NCBI GenBank assembly: GCA_002690805.1
Contig: NZFW01000035.1
Coordinates: 1-34,515, forward strand
Direction of reading: 5' to 3'
DNA from: Flavobacteriaceae bacterium
Lineage (GTDB): Bacteria; Bacteroidota; Bacteroidia; Flavobacteriales; Flavobacteriaceae
Length of the DNA stretch: 34,515 bases
The position numbers and the translations under genes are program-made. Shown one piece after another: positions 7,475 to 15,823 of the stretch (position 1 is its first letter; the number at the start of each line of letters is the position of its first letter). The notes beneath the pieces are model-generated. The model did not search any database. It was not told where the DNA came from and saw only the letters and a program-made list of their open reading frames with translations.

Positions 7475-8506
7475 CTAATTTTTATATTTTATATACTTTG
7501 ATCTTCCTTTTTTAAAAATTTTATTGCTGTTATGCGTGCCTTTTCTGAGATGTTTTTGAGCTTCAAGAGGCATATTAGTAATATCTTGACATTCTTTAGA
7601 ACAGCATCCATTATTTTTTTCTAAACATGATTGACATTGAATAAAAAGCAAATGACAAGCTGAGTTCTCACAGTTAACATGGGTGTCACAGGGCAAGCCA
7701 CATTGATGACATTTAGAGATAATTTCATCAGAAATCCTTTCTCCTCTTCGCTCATCAAAAACAAAGTTTTTACCTCTGAATTTATTTTCAATATTTGAAT
7801 TACTTACCTGTCTTGAATATTCAATTATTCCTCCTTCTAATTGAAAAACATTTTTAAATCCTTTGTGCTTGAAATATGCACTTGCCTTTTCACATCTAAT
7901 CCCTCCTGTACAATACATCAAAATGTTTTTTTCTTTTTTATCTTGAAGAATGGTGTTTTCAATAAATGGTAATGAATCTCTAAAAGTATCTACATCGGGA
8001 GTAATGGCACCTTTAAAATGGCCTATTTCACTTTCGTAATGATTACGAACATCTAAGCAAACAGTATTTGCGTCTTCCAAAAGAATATTAAATTCTTTTG
8101 CATTAACGTGTTTCCCTCTATTTGTTACGTCAAATGAGCTATCATTCAGGCCATCAGCCACTATTTTATCTCTTACCTTGATAGTAAGCTTTAAAAATGA
8201 TTTATTATTATGCTCAACAGCAATATTTAATCTAACATTTTTTAAAAAAGATATTTTATCTAAGTGTATCTTAAATTTCTTAAAATTTTCTGCAGGTAAA
8301 GAAAGTTGAGCGTTGATTCCTTCGTTTGCAACATATATCCTACCCAATACGTCTAATTGATCCCAGTTCAGAAAAAGATAATCTCTAAAAATAAATGGAT
8401 TTCCAATTTTGGCATATTTGTAAAATGAAAGGGTGAGTCGCTCGTTTCCAGCAGATTCAATAATTGCTGAGCGCTCCTTAGCGCTTAATTTGTTGTACAG
8501 TTGCAT
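7475..8506 (-). CDS. trhO: tRNA uridine(34) hydroxylase TrhO (YceA, rhodanese family)
   Basis: TrhO makes 5-hydroxyuridine at position 34 of certain tRNAs using oxygen. The protein has 343 residues, the usual length. An N-terminal domain (FRDYLFLNWDQLDVLGRIYVA, then EGINAQLSLP) is followed by a rhodanese domain with CLDVRNHYESEIGHFKGA and the active-site loop MYCTGGIRCEKASAYF (first Cys catalytic). The C-terminal region, about residues 265-300, is Cys-rich (CHQCGLPCD, CENSAC, CQSCLEK, CCSKEC) and probably binds zinc. It stands alone between gldH and a peptidase gene. Confidence 0.92.
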   Translation of the reverse strand: MQLYNKLSAKERSAIIESAGNERLTLSFYKYAKIGNPFIFRDYLFLNWDQLDVLGRIYVANEGINAQLSLPAENFKKFKIHLDKISFLKNVRLNIAVEHNNKSFLKLTIKVRDKIVADGLNDSSFDVTNRGKHVNAKEFNILLEDANTVCLDVRNHYESEIGHFKGAITPDVDTFRDSLPFIENTILQDKKEKNILMYCTGGIRCEKASAYFKHKGFKNVFQLEGGIIEYSRQVSNSNIENKFRGKNFVFDERRGERISDEIISKCHQCGLPCDTHVNCENSACHLLFIQCQSCLEKNNGCCSKECQDITNMPLEAQKHLRKGTHNSNKIFKKGRSKYIKYKN

Positions 8507-8542
8507 GCTATACTATTTTAAAAATATCGTATAAAGATAATA

Positions 8543-9868
8543 TTATTCTATGGCTTTATCCTTTTGACCAATCAAAATAAGGTTTGTTTGTCTTCCATTT
8601 ACATATTTAAATCCTTCAGAACTGAAATATCCAGCCTCCTCAAGCATAACTCGAATTTCTTTTTTCCATTTTTTAATATAAACTTTTGTATTCAATTCGA
8701 TAGCATATACAGTTTCATGCTGAAGCTGATGTTCTCCTGAACCTGGAATACCATCTTGAGCATCCCACATGCCAAATGTTGTTCCAGCAGAGTGACCAAA
8801 AACCCCCAAAGGATGTGTATAAATTTGAGGCTTGTAACCTGCTTGTTTTGCTTCATTTAATGCCTTTCTAAGAATTACATTCCCTGTTTGTCCCTTGACA
8901 AAATTATTTGTCAGAATATCCTGAACATTGTTTCCTTCTTTTAGAGCTTTTTCTAATTCCTCAGGTGCTCTAGTTTCACCTCTCTTTAAAACATATGCGA
9001 GTTCCTGACAGTCAGTATTGAGAGTTAAATAGCTTATACCAAAGTCACAGTGAACTAAGTCGCCTGGGAGAATTATATCAAATTTAGACTTCCCGTCAAA
9101 TGCATACATATCACTTGACTCATTTCTTTGGACATCTACGGTAGGATGAAACCAAGTATTTAATCCCAGGCTTCTTACCTTTTCTCTAAGCCACCAAACA
9201 ACATCTTCTGTAGTTGTTACTCCGGGAGTAATTACCTTGTTTGAAAAGGCTTCCCTAATAATATTATGAGTAATTGAAACAAGTTGATTGTAAATTACCA
9301 TTTCTTTTTTTGTTCTTGTTTCAATCCATGATACAGCTAATGGCTCCGAAGAAATGATTTTAGATTTAAACTTCCTTGGAAGAGATTCCATTAAATTATC
9401 AAAATCAGTTCTAACAATACCGTCCGCTAATGCAAAATTTTCAGAAGTATTTACTGCAATTTTATTAGGGTCTTGAGAAATTATATAGTTAGATAATGCT
9501 TTCCATTGATCAGGCTCTTTATCCTTGTCCCACAAAGATGGAATAAGTTTTCCAAAAGGGTATCTTGTAATAGCTGCTGATTTTAATTTTCCATTTTTCA
9601 AAGAAAAAACTATGATTGTTCTTCTTCTGGCATTTAACCATGTTGGAGGTAGAAGTGTCTTAACCACAGGGTCTTCATTATACTCTCTTGTAATTAAAAC
9701 CCACATATCAATATCATGAGCTTTCATAAGTTTTGGCAACAGATTTTCAAGCCTATCTTTTTGAATCTTTTCTATAATTACTGCTTGACTTTTTAAGTCT
9801 AATATGTTCTGAGACTTTAATACGGTTGTAAAAAATAAAAATATCGTATATATATATAAATTTTTCAT
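8543..9868 (-). CDS. Secreted M24 family metallopeptidase (Xaa-Pro aminopeptidase-like)
   Basis: This is a 441-residue protein with a signal peptide (IFLFFTTVLKSQN), so probably periplasmic or exported. The N-terminal half resembles the creatinase/prolidase N domain. The C-terminal half has the pita-bread metal site: HCDFGISY and LNTDCQELAY supply the two Asp ligands, HPLGVFGHSAG supplies the His, and YAIELNTKV and RVMLEEAGYF supply the two Glu. All five dinuclear metal ligands therefore appear present. M24 enzymes remove N-terminal residues before proline or split X-Pro dipeptides; which applies here is unknown. Confidence 0.85.
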   Translation of the reverse strand: MKNLYIYTIFLFFTTVLKSQNILDLKSQAVIIEKIQKDRLENLLPKLMKAHDIDMWVLITREYNEDPVVKTLLPPTWLNARRRTIIVFSLKNGKLKSAAITRYPFGKLIPSLWDKDKEPDQWKALSNYIISQDPNKIAVNTSENFALADGIVRTDFDNLMESLPRKFKSKIISSEPLAVSWIETRTKKEMVIYNQLVSITHNIIREAFSNKVITPGVTTTEDVVWWLREKVRSLGLNTWFHPTVDVQRNESSDMYAFDGKSKFDIILPGDLVHCDFGISYLTLNTDCQELAYVLKRGETRAPEELEKALKEGNNVQDILTNNFVKGQTGNVILRKALNEAKQAGYKPQIYTHPLGVFGHSAGTTFGMWDAQDGIPGSGEHQLQHETVYAIELNTKVYIKKWKKEIRVMLEEAGYFSSEGFKYVNGRQTNLILIGQKDKAIE

Positions 9869-9915
9869 AGCATTAAACTAATTAAAATTTTGTTAATAAT
9901 CACTTTTAGTGCAAC

Positions 9916-9946
9916 TTGACCTAGAATAAAAGAAATATTACATTAG
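9916..9946 (+). promoter_or_regulatory. Probable recA promoter
   Basis: TTG at 9916-9918 and TACATTAG at 9939-9946 are separated by 20 nt, close to the Bacteroidota sigma-70-type consensus (TTG or TTTG, about 20 nt, TAnnTTTG; one mismatch). The recA ATG is 16 nt further on. No LexA-type palindrome is obvious. Confidence 0.5.
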
Positions 9947-9962
9947 CTAAAAACAAAAAGTA

Positions 9963-10970
9963 ATGGCAGAAGATAACAAAGCAAAAATAAAAGCTTTACA
10001 ACTAACCCTTGATAAACTAGACAAAACATACGGAAAAGGGACAGTAATGAAGTTAGGGGATGAGGTTGTAGTAGAGACTGAGTCAATTTCATCTGGTTCT
10101 TTAGGTCTCGACATTGCTCTTGGTGTTGGAGGGTATCCTAGAGGTAGAGTAATAGAAATTTATGGTCCCGAATCTTCAGGGAAAACAACATTAACACTTC
10201 ACGCAATTGCTGAATGTCAAAAAAAGGGGGGTATAGCTGCTTTTATTGATGCGGAGCATGCTTTTGATCGTATATATGCAGAAAAACTTGGAGTTGATAT
10301 AAAAGAATTAATTATTTCACAACCAGATCATGGCGAACAAGCACTTGAAATAGCAGATAATTTAATTCGGTCAGGTGCAGTTGATATAGTTGTAATTGAC
10401 TCTGTCGCAGCTCTAACTCCAAAAAGTGAAATTGAAGGAGAAATGGGAGACTCTAAAATGGGGCTTCATGCTAGATTAATGTCACAGGCACTCAGAAAAT
10501 TAACTGCTTCAATCAGTAAGACAAACTGTACTGTTTTTTTTATAAATCAACTGAGAGAGAAAATCGGGGTCATGTTCGGAAACCCAGAAACAACAACAGG
10601 AGGAAATGCTTTAAAGTTTTATGCTTCAGTAAGATTAGATATTAGAAGATCTACTCAAATAAAAAATGGAGATGCTCAAGTAATGGGAAATAAAACAAGA
10701 GTTAAAGTTGTCAAAAACAAGGTTGCTCCACCTTTCAAAATAACTGAATTTGACATTCTTTATGGAGAAGGGATTTCTAAAGTGGGTGAAATAATTGACC
10801 TTGGAGTTAGTTATGAGATAATAGATAAAAGTGGTTCATGGTTCAGTTATGGTGATACAAGGCTTGGGCAAGGAAGAGATGCAGTTAAAAATCTTTTAAT
10901 AGATAATCCAGAATTGATGGAGGAGCTTGAAAGTAAAATAATGAAATCTATTGACGCCTTGAATAGTTAG
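9963..10970 (+). CDS. recA: Recombinase RecA
   Basis: RecA forms filaments on single-stranded DNA and drives strand exchange and the SOS response. The 335-residue protein has the Walker A motif GPESSGKTT at residues 68-76, the block [11 protein letters not shown], the Walker B strand [12 protein letters not shown], loop L1 [22 protein letters not shown] split over the usual positions, and loop L2 ([22 protein letters not shown]). The C-terminal domain is present (ENPELMEE-like: [13 protein letters not shown]) and ends with little of the acidic tail found in enterobacteria. It has its own promoter and terminator, so it is a single-gene unit. Confidence 0.98.
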   Translation: MAEDNKAKIKALQLTLDKLDKTYGKGTVMKLGDEVVVETESISSGSLGLDIALGVGGYPRGRVIEIYGPESSGKTTLTLHAIAECQKKGGIAAFIDAEHAFDRIYAEKLGVDIKELIISQPDHGEQALEIADNLIRSGAVDIVVIDSVAALTPKSEIEGEMGDSKMGLHARLMSQALRKLTASISKTNCTVFFINQLREKIGVMFGNPETTTGGNALKFYASVRLDIRRSTQIKNGDAQVMGNKTRVKVVKNKVAPPFKITEFDILYGEGISKVGEIIDLGVSYEIIDKSGSWFSYGDTRLGQGRDAVKNLLIDNPELMEELESKIMKSIDALNS

Positions 10971-10991
10971 CTATTTACTTAATAGCTTTTT
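10969..10991 (+). terminator. Intrinsic terminator of recA
   Basis: A perfect 7-bp stem, AGCTATT/AATAGCT, with loop TACTT is followed by a run of five T. It begins inside the last codon of recA and covers the last codons and stop of the convergent acyltransferase gene. A stem of this length is modest, but the T-tract fits a rho-independent terminator. Confidence 0.6.
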
Positions 10992-11760
10992 GCCAGACTT
11001 TAATTGCTTCAATAGCTGATTTCTTAGGATCATTAATTAATTTTTCTTCAATAAAACTTCTTGTTTTATCCATTATTTTTTTAAAATCTCTTTCCTTTAA
11101 TTTTGTTGTAGAAATAGGTTTATAAATAGACGCTCGAAGCTCTCCAGGGAATCCATGTGTTGTGTACCAAGGAAATTTTCTTTTACAATCAAAAAATACA
11201 ATTGGAAGTACTGGAAGTTTGTGTTCAATAGCTAGTTTGAATGCTCCATGCTTAAATTCATTAAGTAAATTTGTTTCAACAGTATATTGTTTTTCTGGAA
11301 AAATACAAACACTATACCCTTTATTTAACTTTTCAGTTGCTTGGCTATAAACTGCATATCTACTTGCTTTATCACTTCTATCAACCATTATCGCTGCTCG
11401 TCTATATAAAAACCCGAAAATTGGTATACTATTTAGCTCTTTTTTTCCAACAAATACAAATGGCTTCTTGAATAGCCTTAACATAATCATTGGATCAATA
11501 TAACTAGTGTGATTAGCTACTAATAAGTATGACTTGTCTTCTTCAAGGGTTGTATTAACACTTTTTTTTATATAAAATCCCATTCCAAACAAAACAAAAG
11601 GCGCCCATATATTTCTAGCATACCAATAAACAATATTATAACCTCTGGGAAGAATAAAAATAAAAGGAGATATAGGAAAGATTATAAGTACAGGTACTGA
11701 ACATAGGCAATAAAACCATATTCTCCAGAAAACTAGCAGAATTCTTCTTATTAATCTCAC
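10975..11760 (-). CDS. Lysophospholipid acyltransferase (PlsC family)
   Basis: Members transfer an acyl chain to lysophosphatidic acid or related lipids at the inner membrane. The 261-residue protein has two hydrophobic N-terminal segments at about residues 8-45, the catalytic His-x4-Asp motif in VANHTSYIDPMIM near residue 83, the block FVGKKELNSIPIFG, and a third motif FPEKQYT in place of the common FPEGTRS. A downstream PVLPIVFFD matches motif IV. The unusual third motif (glycine and arginine lost) may mean a different lipid acceptor, for example an ornithine- or amino-lipid, but this is inference. The start is GTG. Confidence 0.82.
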   Translation of the reverse strand: MRLIRRILLVFWRIWFYCLCSVPVLIIFPISPFIFILPRGYNIVYWYARNIWAPFVLFGMGFYIKKSVNTTLEEDKSYLLVANHTSYIDPMIMLRLFKKPFVFVGKKELNSIPIFGFLYRRAAIMVDRSDKASRYAVYSQATEKLNKGYSVCIFPEKQYTVETNLLNEFKHGAFKLAIEHKLPVLPIVFFDCKRKFPWYTTHGFPGELRASIYKPISTTKLKERDFKKIMDKTRSFIEEKLINDPKKSAIEAIKVWQKAIK

Positions 11761-11829
11761 AAAAAAAATTTACTCAATCGAATATACAAACCCTAGGTTA
11801 AAATTAGCTAACCCTCTTAATAAAAAAAT

Positions 11830-11837
11830 TACCTTTG
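11830..11837 (+). promoter_or_regulatory. Possible -7 element for trpS
   Basis: TACCTTTG matches the Bacteroidota TAnnTTTG element exactly and lies 17 nt before the trpS ATG. No good TTTG is seen about 20 nt upstream, so confidence is moderate. Confidence 0.4.
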
Positions 11838-11854
11838 CTATATTATTTAAAAAT

Positions 11855-12823
11855 ATGTCGAGAATATTAACAGGAGTTCAATCAACAGGAACACCTCATT
11901 TAGGAAATCTTCTAGGTGCAGTAATTCCAGCTATAGATCTTGCCAATAAAAAAGATAATGAGTCTTTTTTATTTATTGCTGACTTACACTCCTTAACACA
12001 GATAAAAAAAGAAAATGAACTTAGAGACAATACCCTATCAACAGCTTCGGCTTGGCTTGCCTGTGGTCTTAATCCAAATAAAACTGTTTTTTATCGTCAA
12101 AGTGATGTAAGTCAAGTTACAGAGTTATCATGGTATTTATCATGTTTTTATCCTTATCAAAGATTAACCTTAGCACATTCATTCAAGGATAAATCCGACA
12201 ACTTATCTGATATAAATGCAGGTTTGTTTGGTTATCCAATCCTAATGGCAGCAGATATTCTACTTTATGATGCAGAGTTTGTCCCTGTTGGAAAAGATCA
12301 ATTACAACATTTAGAGATGACAAAAAATGTTGCGTCAAGATTTAATAATAAAATGGGGGAAACATTTATTTTACCTAAACCAATTATACAAGAAAATGCT
12401 CATTATGTGCCTGGAATTGATGGTCAAAAAATGAGTAAATCAAAACAAAATACAATCAATATATTTTTACCAGATAATAAATTACGAAAACAAATCATGA
12501 GTATAGCTACTGACAGTATTCCTGTGGAAAGTCCAAAAAATCCTGAAAAATGTACTGTTTTTAAACTTTATTCTTTAATAGCATCCAAAGTTGAAATTGA
12601 TCTTCTGAGAAAAAGATATTTATCTGGAGGAGTTGGTTACGGTGAGGTTAAAAAATTACTTTTTGATTTAATCATTACAAAGTTTAGTTCAGAAAGAAAA
12701 AAATTTGAATATTATAATTCTAATCCTGAAGAAGTTAATATCGCTCTTGTTAAAGGTGCGGAAAAGGCCAGAAAAGTAGCTAATTCAGTTTTACTTAGAG
12801 TGAGAGATAAAATAGGTTACTAA
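11855..12823 (+). CDS. trpS: Tryptophan--tRNA ligase
   Basis: This class I aminoacyl-tRNA synthetase charges tRNA-Trp. It has 322 residues, normal for bacterial TrpS. The HIGH-type signature is TGTPHLGNLLG at residues 11-21, and the KMSKS motif appears as GQKMSKSKQN near residue 190. Other typical blocks are FIADLHSLT, LTLAHSFKDK and YPILMAADILLYDAEFVPVG, which build the tryptophan and ATP sites. The ATG at 11855 is directly followed by SRILTGVQSTG, the expected N-terminus. The next gene begins 47 nt later on the same strand. Confidence 0.97.
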   Translation: MSRILTGVQSTGTPHLGNLLGAVIPAIDLANKKDNESFLFIADLHSLTQIKKENELRDNTLSTASAWLACGLNPNKTVFYRQSDVSQVTELSWYLSCFYPYQRLTLAHSFKDKSDNLSDINAGLFGYPILMAADILLYDAEFVPVGKDQLQHLEMTKNVASRFNNKMGETFILPKPIIQENAHYVPGIDGQKMSKSKQNTINIFLPDNKLRKQIMSIATDSIPVESPKNPEKCTVFKLYSLIASKVEIDLLRKRYLSGGVGYGEVKKLLFDLIITKFSSERKKFEYYNSNPEEVNIALVKGAEKARKVANSVLLRVRDKIGY

Positions 12824-12870
12824 ATCCTTATTCAAAAGCTAGGACGACAAAATAAATTTATTATTTTTGA

Positions 12871-13827
12871 ATGATGACTCTAGAACAATATATAAAAGAA
12901 CTATTATTCGAATATGAATGTGTAACTATTCCGAATTTTGGAGCTTTTTTAACTCGATCTTATGATTTCATTATTAATAAAGAAACAGGTGAATTTACCC
13001 CGTCAAGAAAAGAATTAACTTTTAATAGCTTATTGACTAGTAATGACGGTGTTTTAGCTAACTATTTTGCTCTTAAACAAAAGATTAGTTATGAAAAAGC
13101 TTTGAGAATAATTGAAAAAGAATCTTCTGTTTGGAAAAAAAAATTAAAAACCCAGTGCTTATTTATTGGAGAGCTTGGTAAAATAAGCCTTAACGAAAAT
13201 AAAAAAATTCAATTTGAACCGTATGGCAAAATAAATTTTGATGGCTCTGCTTTCGGTTTATCTAGTTTTTCAAGAGTTCCTTTAACAGTGAATAATCATG
13301 CTAAAATTAATTTGCCTTTTACAAAAAAAGAGGAATTGGATTTTTCTGTTGATATCAAGAAAAACTTTTTCAATAAAAAATATCTAAGATATGCTGCTGT
13401 ACTATTAATCAGTCTTTTAATTTCATCATCATCTTACTACTTTATTGAAAAATATATAAATAATCAAATAATAATTAATCAACAAATCGCTCAAAATAAA
13501 ATTAAGGAAAACATTCAATCCGCTACGTTTAATTTGGGAAACTTAAATAGTGTAATAGTATCTGTTGATGTAGTTAAAAATGAAACAAAGATAAGTACTA
13601 CAATGTATTCTGTAATAGCAGGAACATTCAGAAATAAATCATATGCAAACAGAAAAATTAAAAACTTAAAACAACAAGGGTATAATGCAGCTATTGCTGA
13701 GCTAAATCCCAAAGGAATGTTTAGGGTTGCATATGGTCGTTTTTACTCTAGAGATGAAGCAATTAAACTTCTTTATCATTTAAAGTATAAGCTAAATAAA
13801 GATGCTTGGTATTTAGTTGAAAAATAG
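12871..13827 (+). CDS. HU-CCDC81/SPOR domain envelope protein
   Basis: The protein has 318 residues. The N-terminal half (TLEQYIKELLFEYECVTIPN, then FGAFLTR, ETGEFTPSRKELTFNSLL, DGVLANYFA) resembles the tandem HU-like (CCDC81-type) domains found in Bacteroidota. A transmembrane helix lies at about residues 172-192 (AAVLLISLLISSSSYYF). The last 70 or so residues form a SPOR domain (YSVIAGTFRNKSYANRKIKNLKQQGYNAAIAE, split as seen), which binds peptidoglycan with bare glycan strands. The layout suggests an inner-membrane protein with a cytoplasmic HU-like part and a periplasmic SPOR part, perhaps acting at division sites; the precise role is unknown. ATG at 12874 is an alternative start. Confidence 0.82.
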   Translation: MMTLEQYIKELLFEYECVTIPNFGAFLTRSYDFIINKETGEFTPSRKELTFNSLLTSNDGVLANYFALKQKISYEKALRIIEKESSVWKKKLKTQCLFIGELGKISLNENKKIQFEPYGKINFDGSAFGLSSFSRVPLTVNNHAKINLPFTKKEELDFSVDIKKNFFNKKYLRYAAVLLISLLISSSSYYFIEKYINNQIIINQQIAQNKIKENIQSATFNLGNLNSVIVSVDVVKNETKISTTMYSVIAGTFRNKSYANRKIKNLKQQGYNAAIAELNPKGMFRVAYGRFYSRDEAIKLLYHLKYKLNKDAWYLVEK

Positions 13828-13837
13828 GTCAGTTAAT

Positions 13838-15049
13838 TTATTGTAATAACCAAAAAGCTGGATTTTCAGGCTTCATACCATTAAAAACACTAAACTGTAA
13901 TATTGTTTTTCCTGTATCTTTGTTTGTAAATATTTCTCCTAGAACTTCCTTGGAGTCAACTTTTTGTCCCTTTTTTACATATACTTTTGAAAGATTTTTA
14001 TATGCAGTAATATAATTCCCATGTTTAATTAATACAGTAGGGTTACTGTTTTTAAAAGATAAAATAGACATTACTTCACCTTCAAAAACTACTCTTGCTT
14101 TTATGTTTGATTCAGTTGCTATACTTATACCGCTACTTTTAATTTTTGTAGTCTTAACAATAGGATGAGTTTGAGTTCCATAATTCTGTATAACAACTCC
14201 TTTGATAACTGGCCAAGGAAGCTGTCCTTTATTTGATTTAAAGTTTTCTGCAAGAATTTTAGTTTCTGGAGTCAATGAAAAAAAATTTGAAACCTTTTCT
14301 CCTGCCTCTTTATTTGACAATGCAATCGCTTCTCTAATCAATTTTTCAATTTTAGAGTCAATCAAGGAAGCTAAGGCTTGTTTTTGACTTATTTCTTTTT
14401 GAAAATTTTTAGTTTTATTCTTCAATGACTTTAGTAAGTTTTCTTGTTCCAACTGTTCAGCTATTAGATTTTTTGAAATATTTCTATTTTCCTCAACTAA
14501 ACTCTTCTTAATATTTTTTTTTAAAATCATCTCTTTATTTAATTCTTGAAGGTTTAGAGTTTGATTTTTAATTTTTATTGCCTGTTTTTTTCTGTAACTA
14601 TTATACTGTTTTAAATAGTCTAGTCGTTTGTATGCTTGAAGAAAATTATCAGATGAAAAAATAAACATGAGTCTGTTTTGCATTGATTTGCTTTTATATG
14701 ATTTTTGAAGTATTAAAGCATATTCATTTTTTATCTCTTTTAATTCATTTCTAAACTGATCAATATTTCTTTGATTTACATTTATTAAGTTATCTAATAA
14801 GTTTGCTTGTTGATTATTAACTTTTATTAGTTGCTTTCTAACAGATATCCTTAACTGGATGTCCTCTACATCCGAAATAGTTGTATTTTTTTTTCTCTTA
14901 TTTTCAAATAATAGACTATTAATTTGCTTGATCTCCTTCCTTAACTTTATTCTTTGACTTTCGAGTTTCATTTGTTCGGCAGTTAATTTATTTTGCGCAA
15001 ATAAACTAAAGCCATGTAATATGAATAATAAAAAAATTAGGTTTTTCAT
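13838..15049 (-). CDS. EnvC-like factor with degenerate M23 (LytM) domain
   Basis: This protein has 403 residues. A signal peptide (FLLFILHGFSLFAQN) is followed by a long coiled coil at about residues 25-245, rich in Lys, Glu, Gln and Asn, and a C-terminal M23/LytM fold. This is the layout of EnvC, which activates cell-wall amidases at the division septum instead of cutting peptidoglycan. Consistent with that, most zinc ligands are gone: the usual G-I-D-I is GISI, the Y-x-H-L-S is AYKNLSK, and the H-L-H-F is ILQFSV; only the early His (THPIV) remains. It is translationally coupled to the DUF4292 gene (4-nt overlap). Confidence 0.85.
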   Translation of the reverse strand: MKNLIFLLFILHGFSLFAQNKLTAEQMKLESQRIKLRKEIKQINSLLFENKRKKNTTISDVEDIQLRISVRKQLIKVNNQQANLLDNLINVNQRNIDQFRNELKEIKNEYALILQKSYKSKSMQNRLMFIFSSDNFLQAYKRLDYLKQYNSYRKKQAIKIKNQTLNLQELNKEMILKKNIKKSLVEENRNISKNLIAEQLEQENLLKSLKNKTKNFQKEISQKQALASLIDSKIEKLIREAIALSNKEAGEKVSNFFSLTPETKILAENFKSNKGQLPWPVIKGVVIQNYGTQTHPIVKTTKIKSSGISIATESNIKARVVFEGEVMSILSFKNSNPTVLIKHGNYITAYKNLSKVYVKKGQKVDSKEVLGEIFTNKDTGKTILQFSVFNGMKPENPAFWLLQ

Positions 15050-15822
15050 TCAGGAATAATTGAAGAATATCCAGGTGGAATTGAAAATGGGAAAGTTAGA
15101 TTATTTGGTATCTCAACCCTAGTATATTCTATTTCTAATTTAATATTATTATTGTTATTTGTTAAATTTAAAGTTATTTTACTTGGAACCATTTCCCCTT
15201 CAACTTTTTGAAATTCATTGTAATAAATTATTAATGAGTTTCTTACATTATTAAAAATAAATCTTTGCTCTTTCAACATTAAATTAGCAGGATCAAAGAA
15301 AAAAATGGGTCTAAATTTTTCATTAGAAAATTTTGGTGAAATGATATAAAAATTAGGGTTTTTAATTTGCTCCCATTTACCCTTTCTTATGTCAATTATT
15401 GGTCTTCCCGTAAGTAAGTTTTCTATATTCTTATATTCGAAATCAATTCCCAAATAATTTTTTAAAAAAGAAAGATTGCCATTGTATGAGGTTTTTTGGA
15501 ACTTTTCATAAAAAGATGCTTCTTTTGGAGTCAATAATAGTTTTGCAATAGGTATAAACATTGTAGCACTAAGCCATATAGCTACGTCTTTTTTCATTCT
15601 TAAATTAACAACTACGGGTTGAGATCGTTTTCCGTCATCATAATTTACTTTTAATCTAGACCTTAACAAAGAAAGTTTAGGGGCAGATAAATAAATAGCT
15701 TTTGTTAGTTCTCTTGTTTTAATATTCTTAATTGGCGCTTTATTTGGGAGAACTTTTAGTGATTTGCAACCATTAAATATTATACCAAATAAAAAAATAT
15801 ATATAGTCAGTTGTCTTCTCAT
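15046..15822 (-). CDS. DUF4292 lipoprotein
   Basis: This 258-residue protein has a lipoprotein signal and an acylated Cys at residue 19 (IIFNGCKSL). The body shows the DUF4292 pattern, including SRLKVNYDDG, VVVNLRMKKDVAIWLSATMF, an amphipathic block at about residues 95-115 (LLLTPKEASFYEKFQKT), and alternating strands resembling LolA/LolB-like folds that carry lipids or lipoproteins. The last codons overlap the EnvC-like start (ATGA). In Flavobacteriia this gene commonly precedes the EnvC-like gene, so a shared envelope role is plausible. The biochemical function is unknown. Confidence 0.78.
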   Translation of the reverse strand: MRRQLTIYIFLFGIIFNGCKSLKVLPNKAPIKNIKTRELTKAIYLSAPKLSLLRSRLKVNYDDGKRSQPVVVNLRMKKDVAIWLSATMFIPIAKLLLTPKEASFYEKFQKTSYNGNLSFLKNYLGIDFEYKNIENLLTGRPIIDIRKGKWEQIKNPNFYIISPKFSNEKFRPIFFFDPANLMLKEQRFIFNNVRNSLIIYYNEFQKVEGEMVPSKITLNLTNNNNNIKLEIEYTRVEIPNNLTFPFSIPPGYSSIIPE

Positions 15823-15823
15823 A

